Shown: positions 41,919-49,651 of the stretch, piece after piece
How the letters are laid out: the number at the start of each line of letters is the position of its first letter
Position numbering within the stretch: the stretch's first letter is position 1
NCBI GenBank assembly: GCA_035501255.1
Contig: DATJWM010000146.1
Location: 22,416 to 86,415 of the forward strand
Reading direction: 5' to 3'
Source: JAFAZI01 sp035501255
Lineage (GTDB): Bacteria; Actinomycetota; Actinomycetes; JAFAQI01
Length of the DNA: 64,000 bases
The notes under the pieces: model-generated
Told to the model about the DNA's origin: nothing
What the model saw: the letters and a program-made list of their open reading frames with translations, nothing else
The model's database searches: none
Position numbers and translations under genes: made by a program

Positions 41919-42872
41919 ATGGCCGAGGCGCCGACGCACACCACCCCGCTCCCCGAGCAACTGCCCCCGACGGTGAGCGTGGTGGTCGCGACCCGCGACC
42001 GGCCGGTGCTGCTGGCGCGGGCTGTCCAGGCCATTCTCGACCAGCGCTATGCCGGCCGGGTCGAATGCATCGTCGTGTTCGACCAGAGCCAACCGGGCCC
42101 GATCAACGTCACCGTCCCGAACGATCGCCGCCTGCGCACCATGTCCAACGATCGAACGCCGGGCCTTGCAGGCGCCAGGAACACCGGCCTGCTGGCGGCC
42201 ACCGGCGCACTGGTCGGATTCTGCGACGACGACGACGAATGGATGGCCGACAAGCTAGGGCGGCAGGTCGACGTTCTGCTCGACAATCCTTCGGCCCCCG
42301 CCGTCGGCTGCGGCGTCGTGTTGGTCGAGAACGGCAGGGAGTCGGCGAAGCCGGCCACCTTGGAGCAGGTGACGTTCTCCGACCTCTTACGCGGTCGAGT
42401 GTGGGAGCTCAACCCGTGCACGGTGCTTGCGCGACTCGACATCGTCCGCGAACAAGTGGGGCTCGTCGACGAGGAACTTCCCGGCAGCTACGGCGAGGAC
42501 TACGACTGGTTACTCCGCACCAGCAAACTCGCGGCGATCCCGATGATCGACGAGCCACTCGTGCGGATCAACTGGCATCACGGGTCATTCTTCCAGCGGC
42601 GCTGGACGACCATCAGCGCCGCGCTCACCTACCTGCTCGACAAGCATCCGGAGTTCAGCACCGAGCCGGCCGGCCTGGCGCGAATTCAGGGACAGATCGC
42701 CTTTGCCCAAGCCGCGAGCGGGCAGCGCGCCGCCGCGCGGCGCACGGCCTGGTCCTGTCTGCGCAACAACTGGCGGGAGAGACGCGCCTACCTCGCACTC
42801 GCGGTGTCGTGGCACCTGCTTACGCCCAGTTCGGTCGTTCGGGCCGCGCACGCTCGCGGCAAGGGAATCTGA
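41919..42872 (+). CDS. Family 2 glycosyltransferase
   Basis: A protein of about 317 residues with the GT-A fold. The N-terminal motif is VSVVVATRDRPVLLARAVQA, with an ARNTGLLAATGALVGF segment, and the metal-binding acidic run CDDDDEWMADKL is a DxD-type site. YGEDYDWLLRT is the acceptor-side ED motif. The Met at 41919 is one option; an ATG at 41856 would overlap the previous gene and has no ribosome site either. It transfers a sugar in the exopolysaccharide pathway; its donor is unknown. Confidence 0.85.
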   Translation: MAEAPTHTTPLPEQLPPTVSVVVATRDRPVLLARAVQAILDQRYAGRVECIVVFDQSQPGPINVTVPNDRRLRTMSNDRTPGLAGARNTGLLAATGALVGFCDDDDEWMADKLGRQVDVLLDNPSAPAVGCGVVLVENGRESAKPATLEQVTFSDLLRGRVWELNPCTVLARLDIVREQVGLVDEELPGSYGEDYDWLLRTSKLAAIPMIDEPLVRINWHHGSFFQRRWTTISAALTYLLDKHPEFSTEPAGLARIQGQIAFAQAASGQRAAARRTAWSCLRNNWRERRAYLALAVSWHLLTPSSVVRAAHARGKGI

Positions 42873-42876
42873 ACAC

Positions 42877-44202
42877 ATGGCAACCTCGGCTCCCCCGCAC
42901 GCTCCGGCCACCGGCCGCCAGCCCGACTTGCTGCCGGTCTGGCCGTTGTGGTTGCTGTTCGCAGGATTCCCGGCGATGTGGGTGCTGGGCCTCGGCGGCT
43001 TCGCCACCCAGATCGCTGCGATACCGATGGCGGCCTATCTTGCCGTCCGCGGTCAGGTCCGCGTCCCCCGCGGCCTTGGCGTGTGGTTCCTGTTCCTGAT
43101 CTGGATGGCCTTCACGGTCGTCGAGATCACCAGTGGGTCGCGGGTCGTCGGCTTCGTCTACCGCGCCACGCTCTACCTCGCCGCGACGGTCGCGTTCCTG
43201 TTCGTCTACAACAGCAGCCGTGAGCGACTACCGCTCCAACGGCTCTGCGCGATGGCCACCTGCTTTCTCGGGTTCGTGATCGTGGGCGGTTACCTCGGCG
43301 TGATCGCGCCGCACCACTCGTTGCCCACCCCGCTTGAGCATCTGGTCCCGCATCAAATCGCGGCGAACGACCTCGTCGGCAAGATGATCCATCCGCCGTT
43401 CGCCCAGGTGGGACAGTCCGCAACCTCCGCCGTCCAGCCGCGCCCGTCGGCGCCGTTTCCCTACACGAACGACTGGGGGATCAACGTTGCGCTGCTCGTC
43501 CCCTTCGCCTTCTCGTGGATGGCCGCCACCACCCGGCTCGCGGTTCGGCTCGGTCTGGTCGCGCTCCTCCTTCTCGGCCTCATCCCGGCGCTGGTCAGTC
43601 TGAACCGCGGCATGGCCCTCGGCCTCGGCGTCGGTGTTGTCTACGTCGCGGTGCGCTTGGCCCTGCGAGGGCACGGCAAGGCGCTGGTCTGGATCTGCAC
43701 CGTCGTCGGGGTGGCGGTCCTCGTGGCATCAGCCTTCCACTTCGGGACCCGTCTCAACGATCGGCTCGCCAACAGTTCGACGAATCAGGGACGGCTGTCG
43801 ACCTACAGCGCGACCTGGGATGAGGCCCTCAAGTCCCCGGTGCTCGGGTACGGCGCACCGGCATCGTCCACCGTGAGTGTCAACGGCCCCGACCTCGGCA
43901 CCCAAGGCCAGTTCTGGACGGTGCTGTACTCCTCCGGCCTGCCCGGAGCCGGGCTGTTCGTGCTGTCCATGATCGGTTTCGCCTGGATCACTCGCCGGGC
44001 GCAGAACCCGGCGCTGATGTGGCTGCACGCCGTCCCTGTCGTGGTCATCGTGCTGCTGCCGGTGTACCGAGTCGAGGCCACCGAACTCGTGCTGTTGATG
44101 GTGGCGGTGGCGATGGTGCTGCGGGAACGAGAGCCGCGGCTCGTGCGCCGACCGGCGCGCCCGGCCGACCGAATTCGACGACTGAGCACCGCACCGACAT
44201 GA
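42877..44202 (+). CDS. Wzy-like O-antigen/exopolysaccharide polymerase
   Basis: A 441-residue polytopic protein with about ten TM helices. Helices such as LLPVWPLWLLFAGFPAMWVL and LGVWFLFLIWMAFTVVEI flank short loops, and a large extracytoplasmic loop (about residues 180-210) precedes the Wzy_C-type segment NRGMALGLGVGVVYVAVRL. The motif GRLSTYSATWDEALKSPVLGYG is typical of O-antigen ligase/polymerase proteins. It would join repeat units at the outer face after flippase export. The next gene encodes the flippase. Confidence 0.85.
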   Translation: MATSAPPHAPATGRQPDLLPVWPLWLLFAGFPAMWVLGLGGFATQIAAIPMAAYLAVRGQVRVPRGLGVWFLFLIWMAFTVVEITSGSRVVGFVYRATLYLAATVAFLFVYNSSRERLPLQRLCAMATCFLGFVIVGGYLGVIAPHHSLPTPLEHLVPHQIAANDLVGKMIHPPFAQVGQSATSAVQPRPSAPFPYTNDWGINVALLVPFAFSWMAATTRLAVRLGLVALLLLGLIPALVSLNRGMALGLGVGVVYVAVRLALRGHGKALVWICTVVGVAVLVASAFHFGTRLNDRLANSSTNQGRLSTYSATWDEALKSPVLGYGAPASSTVSVNGPDLGTQGQFWTVLYSSGLPGAGLFVLSMIGFAWITRRAQNPALMWLHAVPVVVIVLLPVYRVEATELVLLMVAVAMVLREREPRLVRRPARPADRIRRLSTAPT

Positions 44203-44254
44203 CCGACCGTCGCGGCGCTCGTCGCGAGTCAAGGCCACGGACACGGGTCCCGTC

Positions 44255-45847
44255 GTGAGTGTGGGCGGGCAGGTCGACGCAACCGCCGGGACCCGGCGTC
44301 ATCCCGGCACGGCCGTCGTGCGCGGCGGGGCGTTGAGCTTCGTCGGCGGGTTGGTCGCGGCAGCCGGCGGGTTCTTGCTGACCCTCGTCGTGACGCGCGG
44401 ACTAGGCGCCGAGCGCAGCGGGGTTTTCTTCGTCTCGATCGGCCTGTTCACCATCCTCAGCAACATCCTCGAACTCGGGGCGGACACCGGACTCGTCCGC
44501 AGCGTTCCCCGACTGCGCACGCTGCATCGGACCGCCGACCTTCCCCGGACGGTCATAGCCGCGGTCGTGCCGGTGGCGTTGGCGGGCAGCGCCGCAGCCA
44601 TCCTGGTCGCGGCCTTCGCGCCAACGCTCGCCCGGGTCTTCATGCAGCAGGGCTCCACGGTCCTCGGTGCGGGCTTCCTGCGTTCGGTCGCGCCCTTCCT
44701 GATCGTGGCTCCGCTCGCGACCGTGCTCATCGCCGGAACTCGCGGCTTCGGCCGGATCGTTCCCTACGTCGCGATCCAAAACGTCGGTCTCCCGCTCGCC
44801 CGGCCGTTGATCGTCGGCCTTCTGGTCGCGGCCGGCGCCACGGGCGACCGGGCGATCGCGGTCGGCTGGGGGATTCCGTGGGCGGTCGCGGCCGCGGCCG
44901 CGGGCATTGTCGTCGTGCACCTGACGAACCTCGCCCTTCGCACCGATGACTCCATGGAGGCCGCGCGGCCGTTCCGGGTCGTCGGGTCCGAGTTCTGGTC
45001 GTTCGCGAGCGCTCGCGCGTTCGGCGGCGCGGCCGAGATCCTGCTGGTGTGGCTGGACGTCCTTCTGGTCGGCTGGCTGGTGGGACCGGTGGAAGCCGGG
45101 ATCTACGCCGCGGCCAGCCGGTTCGTGACGACCGGCACGCTGGCGCTGTCCGCAAGCCGAATCGCGATCACACCCCGGCTGGCTCATCTGATGACGGCCG
45201 GAAAGACCGACGAGGCGGAACAACTGTTCAACGGCGGGACCCAGGCCGTCGTCGCGACGTCATGGCCGCTGTATCTGGGTCTCGCGTGCTTCTCCCCCGC
45301 GATCCTGCGACTCTTCGGCCCGGACTTCACCGCCGGCGCGACCGCGCTCACCATCTTGTCGATCGCCATGCTGGTCGACACCGCAACCGGGAACGTCGGA
45401 AGCGTGCTGCTGATGGCGGGGAGCAGCAGGTGGAACCTGTTCAACGCGACGACCGCCCTGGTGGTCAACGTCGTGGCGGACCTGATCCTCATCCCCGACC
45501 ACGGCGCGACCGGAGCAGCGATCGGCTGGTCACTCGCGATCGTGACACTCAACGTGCTCGCCTGTCTCGAGGTGCATTATCTGATGCGGCTGCGAATCTT
45601 CACCGCGAGCGTCGGCCGAACCGCGATCGCGACGCTGATCTGTTTCGGCGTTCCTGGCATCGTGCTCGGAGTCCTCGCCGCGCACAAACTCGCCGCGTTG
45701 GTGACCTGGCTGCTGGTCGGGTCAGTGGCCTACTCCGCTTGGTGGTGGCGGCGTCGCGGTGATCCCGAGGTCGCCGTGCTTCTGGACGCGCTGGGCGTGG
45801 ATCGCGCCCGCGTGAGACTCGAGGGCGGCCGGGGCGCGGGGTCATGA
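44255..45847 (+). CDS. Wzx/MOP-family polysaccharide flippase
   Basis: A 530-residue oligosaccharide-lipid flippase with about 14 helices. Typical segments are GGALSFVGGLVAAAGGFLLT at helix 1, LTLVVTRGLGAERSGVFF and GFLRSVAPFLIVAPLATVLI; RAFGGAAEILLVWLDVLLVG lies in the second half. It is related to MurJ/RfbX. Start GTG at 44255 follows the Wzy stop by 52 bases with no strong ribosome site. It belongs with the polymerase in a Wzx/Wzy-type assembly line. Its stop overlaps the sulfotransferase ATG (ATGA). Confidence 0.87.
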   Translation: MSVGGQVDATAGTRRHPGTAVVRGGALSFVGGLVAAAGGFLLTLVVTRGLGAERSGVFFVSIGLFTILSNILELGADTGLVRSVPRLRTLHRTADLPRTVIAAVVPVALAGSAAAILVAAFAPTLARVFMQQGSTVLGAGFLRSVAPFLIVAPLATVLIAGTRGFGRIVPYVAIQNVGLPLARPLIVGLLVAAGATGDRAIAVGWGIPWAVAAAAAGIVVVHLTNLALRTDDSMEAARPFRVVGSEFWSFASARAFGGAAEILLVWLDVLLVGWLVGPVEAGIYAAASRFVTTGTLALSASRIAITPRLAHLMTAGKTDEAEQLFNGGTQAVVATSWPLYLGLACFSPAILRLFGPDFTAGATALTILSIAMLVDTATGNVGSVLLMAGSSRWNLFNATTALVVNVVADLILIPDHGATGAAIGWSLAIVTLNVLACLEVHYLMRLRIFTASVGRTAIATLICFGVPGIVLGVLAAHKLAALVTWLLVGSVAYSAWWWRRRGDPEVAVLLDALGVDRARVRLEGGRGAGS

Positions 45848-46725
45848 CCGACCCTGTGCGCGCCGCCGCCAAGTCGACGCTGCGTCAATGGGGACTCCTC
45901 ACGGCGGCCGCCCGACCCCTGCCTGATTTCCTGGTCATCGGCGCCAAGCGAGGCGGCACGACCTCCCTGTGGAATTACCTGCTGGACCATCCGTCGGTAC
46001 TTCCGATGTTTCCCGCACGCCAACACCTCAAGAGCCCGCACTACTTCTACTGGCACTACGACAAAGGCGAGCGGTGGTACCGGTCGCACTTCGCAACCGG
46101 CAGGCGTCGGGACGCGGTCGCGCGCGCACACGGGTCGGCCCCGGTCGCGGGCGAGGCGAGCCCTTACTACCTCTACGACCCACGGGTTCCCCGGCGTGCG
46201 CGGGCTCTCGTGCCGGACGCGAAGCTGATCGTGTTATTGCGCGATCCGGTCACACGGGCCTACTCCCACTACCGCGAGCGGGTCAACGCCGGCGTCGAGA
46301 CGCTGTCATTCGACGACGCGATCGCCAGTGAGGACGAGCGACTCGCGGGCGAGGTCGAACGCCTCAACGCCGAACCTCTGTACTACAGCAGACCGCACGA
46401 CTACTTCTCCTACCGCGACCGCGGCGTCTACCGTCCGCAGCTCGAACGGTGGTACGCCGAGTTCCCCCGCGAGCAGGTGTTGATCCTCGGGAGTGAGGAC
46501 TTCTCCGCTGACCCGCAGTCCTCCTACGACGAGGCGACGACGTTCCTCGGGCTCCCGGGTCATCGGCTCCCGGCGGACCGACGTTTCAACGAGCGGCCGG
46601 CAGAACCTATGTCGGAGTCGGTCCAGGGGTATCTGCGAGAGTTCTTTGCTCCACACAACCGGCAGCTCTATGACTACCTCGGCCGGGACTTCGGCTGGCC
46701 TGCCGCGCCCGAGCCACCGAGGTAG
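45844..46725 (+). CDS. Sulfotransferase, PAPS-dependent
   Basis: A 293-residue sulfotransferase. The 5'-phosphosulfate loop is DFLVIGAKRGGTTSLWNYLL, and the 3'-phosphate motif is LIVLLRDPVTRAYSHYRERV, with the Arg and Ser of the PAPS site intact. ASPYYLYDPRVPRRARAL and RPHDYFSYRDRGVYRPQLER form the acceptor side. The ATG overlaps the flippase stop by four bases, which ties it to the exopolysaccharide operon and suggests sulfation of the sugar chain. The last 52 bases overlap the convergent second sulfotransferase gene. Confidence 0.88.
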   Translation: MTDPVRAAAKSTLRQWGLLTAAARPLPDFLVIGAKRGGTTSLWNYLLDHPSVLPMFPARQHLKSPHYFYWHYDKGERWYRSHFATGRRRDAVARAHGSAPVAGEASPYYLYDPRVPRRARALVPDAKLIVLLRDPVTRAYSHYRERVNAGVETLSFDDAIASEDERLAGEVERLNAEPLYYSRPHDYFSYRDRGVYRPQLERWYAEFPREQVLILGSEDFSADPQSSYDEATTFLGLPGHRLPADRRFNERPAEPMSESVQGYLREFFAPHNRQLYDYLGRDFGWPAAPEPPR

Positions 46726-47642
46726 CCATAGCGGAGCAGCCAGGGCGCGGTCATCGCCGTCATCGCGACGCGTTGCCCGCGCGGCATCGCGGTGCGCCAC
46801 TCGTCGTCCGACCGTAGAGCGACCTGTCCACTGGCAAAGCGAACCGGGTTGCCGGCCACGCTGTGATCAGGGGACAGGGTGACCGACTCGCCTCCGAAGA
46901 TGTCCGGGAGAGCAACGAGCGGGCCTGCAGCAAAGTCGACCAGCCGGCGTATCTCGCGGGCGGGGTGCGCCACAAAGTCTTCGTAGCGCAGGCGCTGCAA
47001 CGGCACGCCGAGCGCCGGGGCCATCGTGAACGCAGCATTGAACGACGTCCACTCGAGCGCAGCGCGCTGCGGCGAGTAGATGTCCATGTAGGTCTCCTCG
47101 GCAACCTCCGGACGGGCCTTGCGCCGCGTCCATGAGTACGCCACCCCACGGCTGTCCCTCACGAGCAGGCACACCGCCAGGCTCAGGCCGCGCACGCGGC
47201 GAAGCAGCAAGGCATGTGACGGAGCTTTGGACGTCTCGACGATGACCGACCCTGCGCTGACGTCACGGATCGCGTCGTACAGCCGGTGCATCCGCTCGGC
47301 ATAGCCGGCGAGCTCGGCACGGTATCCAGAGGACAGGGACGGCGCCAGAAGCGCCGGGATGTGCCTGGTCCGCTCGACCCGTCGTTGCTGGGCTGCTGCC
47401 GCGTTCGCGTCATCGCGAGTCCACCCGCCGAACGCCCGCTCGCCGACCTCCGTCCAGAACGGGCAGTCCAGGAACGGCTGACCGCAGCCGCACAACTGGT
47501 TGTCCATGACCCCGCGGCGCCAGATGAAGACAAGCTCGCCGACATGGACGAACCCCGGTACCTGACCCAGGATTTGACCGAGGACGGTGCTGCCGCTTCG
47601 GCCGGCTCCCCCCACGTACAGCACGCGGGTTGCCGCACTCAC
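46674..47642 (-). CDS. Second sulfotransferase, divergent subfamily
   Basis: A protein of about 322 residues. The phosphosulfate loop is RVLYVGGAGRSGSTVLGQIL; the downstream motifs are VGELVFIWRRGVMDNQLCGC and LAVCLLVRDSRGVAYSWTRR, in which Arg and Ser match the 3'-PAPS site. It differs from the first sulfotransferase in having a Cys-rich segment (CGCGQPFLDCPFW) of the type seen in actinobacterial sulfotransferase-like proteins. The start is uncertain: AAGGAGGG lies before GTG codons at 47651 and 47642, and 47669 is also open. It faces the first sulfotransferase and overlaps it by 52 bases. Confidence 0.8.
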   Translation of the reverse strand: MSAATRVLYVGGAGRSGSTVLGQILGQVPGFVHVGELVFIWRRGVMDNQLCGCGQPFLDCPFWTEVGERAFGGWTRDDANAAAAQQRRVERTRHIPALLAPSLSSGYRAELAGYAERMHRLYDAIRDVSAGSVIVETSKAPSHALLLRRVRGLSLAVCLLVRDSRGVAYSWTRRKARPEVAEETYMDIYSPQRAALEWTSFNAAFTMAPALGVPLQRLRYEDFVAHPAREIRRLVDFAAGPLVALPDIFGGESVTLSPDHSVAGNPVRFASGQVALRSDDEWRTAMPRGQRVAMTAMTAPWLLRYGYLGGSGAAGQPKSRPR

Positions 47643-47696
47643 GACGGTCACCGCCCTCCTTCGCCGCACCGAGGACGACCCGACCGACGACTCGCA

Positions 47697-47702
47697 TAGG
47701 GT
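47697..47702 (+). promoter_or_regulatory. -10 element for leaderless kinase gene
   Basis: TAGGGT ends six bases before the ATG at 47709, with no ribosome site. Confidence 0.45.
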
Positions 47703-47708
47703 GCGGCA

Positions 47709-48971
47709 ATGGCCGGTAGCACCTGGTCACCAGGCCTTCATGCCCTGGCCGCACACCTGTGGGGCCAACCGGAGCGCGTCCTCGTCACCGACGACGCTGC
47801 GACGGATCCAGACTACCGAGAACTCGAGTCCTACCTCGTCGTCCCATCCGTGGCACAAGCGCGATTCCTCGTCCCGCTCACGGCCGGGCGCGCGACAGCC
47901 GCGGCGACCTTGCTCGCCTACATCAAACTCCGGTCACCCGCAGTACGCCGTCGGAGGCGGTTGGTGGCGCTGGGCGTACGGAATCGACCGTTGTCCGCAC
48001 GGACCGGAGATCGACTGCGTGTCCTCATCCGGCGGGACTGCGACGAGGACCTTCGAAACCTCACCGCGATCAGGCACCTCGGTGAGGTGCTCGGCCGAAC
48101 CGATCTCGTGGCGGCCATCGGCGTCCCGCCAGCCACGCCAAACTCGAAACCGACGCTCCAACTCTTCGAACCGACCGGGAAGCCGTTCGCGTACGCCAAG
48201 CTCGGGTGGAACGACAGCACGGATCGCCAGGTGGCCAACGAGGCGAGGATGACCGCGCGATACGCCTCGGTACTCACCCGACTCCAGATTCCACCCTTGC
48301 TTGCCGAGACGACCTGGCGCGACCATCCGGTCGCAATCACCCAAGCGATGGCGCGGGACGCCACGGCCTGGGGTCACGCGCCGCCGCCTCATCTGGACGT
48401 CACCCGCGAACTCGCCGGGTGCAGCCACGAGCCGGCCCGAAATCTTGTGGATCTGCCCGTCATCACGGATCTCGCGAAGAGAATCGAGGGGGAGCCCTGC
48501 GAGGTTCCCGGCCTGCTCGAGGCGATTCGCGAGGTGCTGATCGACCTGACCGATCGCTGGGGAACGATCACGATCCGTCAGGGGGCGTGGCACGGCGACT
48601 GGGTGCCGTGGAACCTCGCGCATGGAAACGGGACGACGATCGCCTGGGACTGGGAGCACGCAGCGCACGCCGCACCGATCGGGTTCGACCTGTTGCACTG
48701 GCACTTCGATCGGGCCTTCGTCGAGGGCGCCAACCCAGTGCCGACGTCATTCGCGATCGCGACGCGGGAGGGTGCGGCGGCAGTAACGGAACTGCAGGAT
48801 GCCGCCCCCGACGGTTCCCGAGTGGCTGACCCGTGCGCGGTGCTCTACTTGCTCGAGCGCACCCGTCGCCACCTGGACATGGCCGATGCCGGAGCGGGCT
48901 GGAATCCTCGGTACGCCGAGGGGATCGTCGCGGCCCTCACCGGTGCGCGCGAACTGATCCAACGGTCCTAG
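47709..48971 (+). CDS. APH-fold phosphotransferase-like protein
   Basis: A 420-residue protein of the kinase-like superfamily. The catalytic loop is GAWHGDWVPWNLAH (His-Gly-Asp with Asn five residues on), and the metal-binding Asp is in TTIAWDWEHAAHAAPIGFD. A Lys that may bind ATP is in PFAYAKLGWND. The N-terminal 60 residues have no recognised motif. It resembles aminoglycoside and sugar phosphotransferases but with low similarity; in the exopolysaccharide island a sugar or lipid carrier is as likely as an antibiotic substrate. TAGGGT lies six bases before the ATG. Confidence 0.75.
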   Translation: MAGSTWSPGLHALAAHLWGQPERVLVTDDAATDPDYRELESYLVVPSVAQARFLVPLTAGRATAAATLLAYIKLRSPAVRRRRRLVALGVRNRPLSARTGDRLRVLIRRDCDEDLRNLTAIRHLGEVLGRTDLVAAIGVPPATPNSKPTLQLFEPTGKPFAYAKLGWNDSTDRQVANEARMTARYASVLTRLQIPPLLAETTWRDHPVAITQAMARDATAWGHAPPPHLDVTRELAGCSHEPARNLVDLPVITDLAKRIEGEPCEVPGLLEAIREVLIDLTDRWGTITIRQGAWHGDWVPWNLAHGNGTTIAWDWEHAAHAAPIGFDLLHWHFDRAFVEGANPVPTSFAIATREGAAAVTELQDAAPDGSRVADPCAVLYLLERTRRHLDMADAGAGWNPRYAEGIVAALTGARELIQRS

Positions 48972-49013
48972 CAAACCCTGTCGCCACGACCACATCGAGG
49001 CGGAACTCGCTTC

Positions 49014-49019
49014 TACACT
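49014..49019 (+). promoter_or_regulatory. -10 element for leaderless YbjQ-family gene
   Basis: TACACT ends six bases before the ATG at 49026. Confidence 0.45.
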
Positions 49020-49025
49020 TCGACC

Positions 49026-49412
49026 ATGAGCGAATACTTTCCGCAGTCCGGCGACCCGACCAGCAGTCCTGGGTCCGCCGGAGGTGCCGTCCACATCTCC
49101 ACCAGCTTCGACGTCCCCGGCACACAGATCACCCGCTACTGCGGGAGCTGCTTCGGCGTCGTGGTCCGCAGCATGGGCTTTGCGAAGGGAATCGGCGCCA
49201 GCTTCAAGGCTCTCGCCGGCGGGGAGGTGACCCAGTACACCCGCCTGCTCGAGGACTCTCGACGGCATGCGATGGACCGGATGGTGCAAAACGCTCAGGT
49301 GCTTGGAGCGAACGCGGTCATCGGGATGCGGTTTGACTCCAGCGAGATCGGCCAGAGTCTCACCGAGATCGTCGCGTACGGCACCGCCGTCGTCGTTGAA
49401 CCGGCGTCGTGA
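49026..49412 (+). CDS. YbjQ-family (UPF0145) protein
   Basis: A 128-residue member of the YbjQ/heavy-metal-binding-domain family, which forms pentameric beta-alpha barrels. The core begins ISTSFDVPGTQITRYCGSCF with the family start and continues GVVVRSMGFAKGIGASFKAL, LLEDSRRHAMDRMVQNAQ and LGANAVIGMRFDSSEIGQSL. A metal role was proposed for the family but is weakly supported. The C-terminus overlaps the next gene by four bases. It sits between the exopolysaccharide genes and the secreted hydrolase and may be unrelated to either. Confidence 0.88.
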   Translation: MSEYFPQSGDPTSSPGSAGGAVHISTSFDVPGTQITRYCGSCFGVVVRSMGFAKGIGASFKALAGGEVTQYTRLLEDSRRHAMDRMVQNAQVLGANAVIGMRFDSSEIGQSLTEIVAYGTAVVVEPAS

Positions 49413-49627
49413 ACGCCTTCCTCACCGTCATCTTTGTGCTGATCGGCGTTGCGGTCCTGATCGCGATCGGCATGAGCTTCTTTGTTCGCCGCCACGCCGA
49501 GAGTGAGGTCCCGGCCGAAGACTGGCGGCGAACCGATGAGATCTTCGTCGACCCGACGACGAACCGGCGGATGAGGGTCTGGGTCGACCCCGTCGATGAG
49601 GCGAGACACTACATCCCCGACAAGTGA
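49409..49627 (+). CDS. Small single-TM protein with Pro-rich tail
   Basis: A 72-residue protein with an N-terminal TM helix (FLTVIFVLIGVAVLIAIGMSFFV) and a soluble tail with acidic and aromatic residues (EDWRRTDEIFVDPTTNRRMR, VWVDPVDEARHYIPDK). It starts with GTG in a GTGA overlap with the YbjQ gene and is likely translated with it. The tail could be a membrane-bound partner of YbjQ, but this is inferred from position alone. Confidence 0.75.
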   Translation: MNAFLTVIFVLIGVAVLIAIGMSFFVRRHAESEVPAEDWRRTDEIFVDPTTNRRMRVWVDPVDEARHYIPDK

Positions 49628-49651
49628 GCGGGCGTCGACGAACCGCGACGC

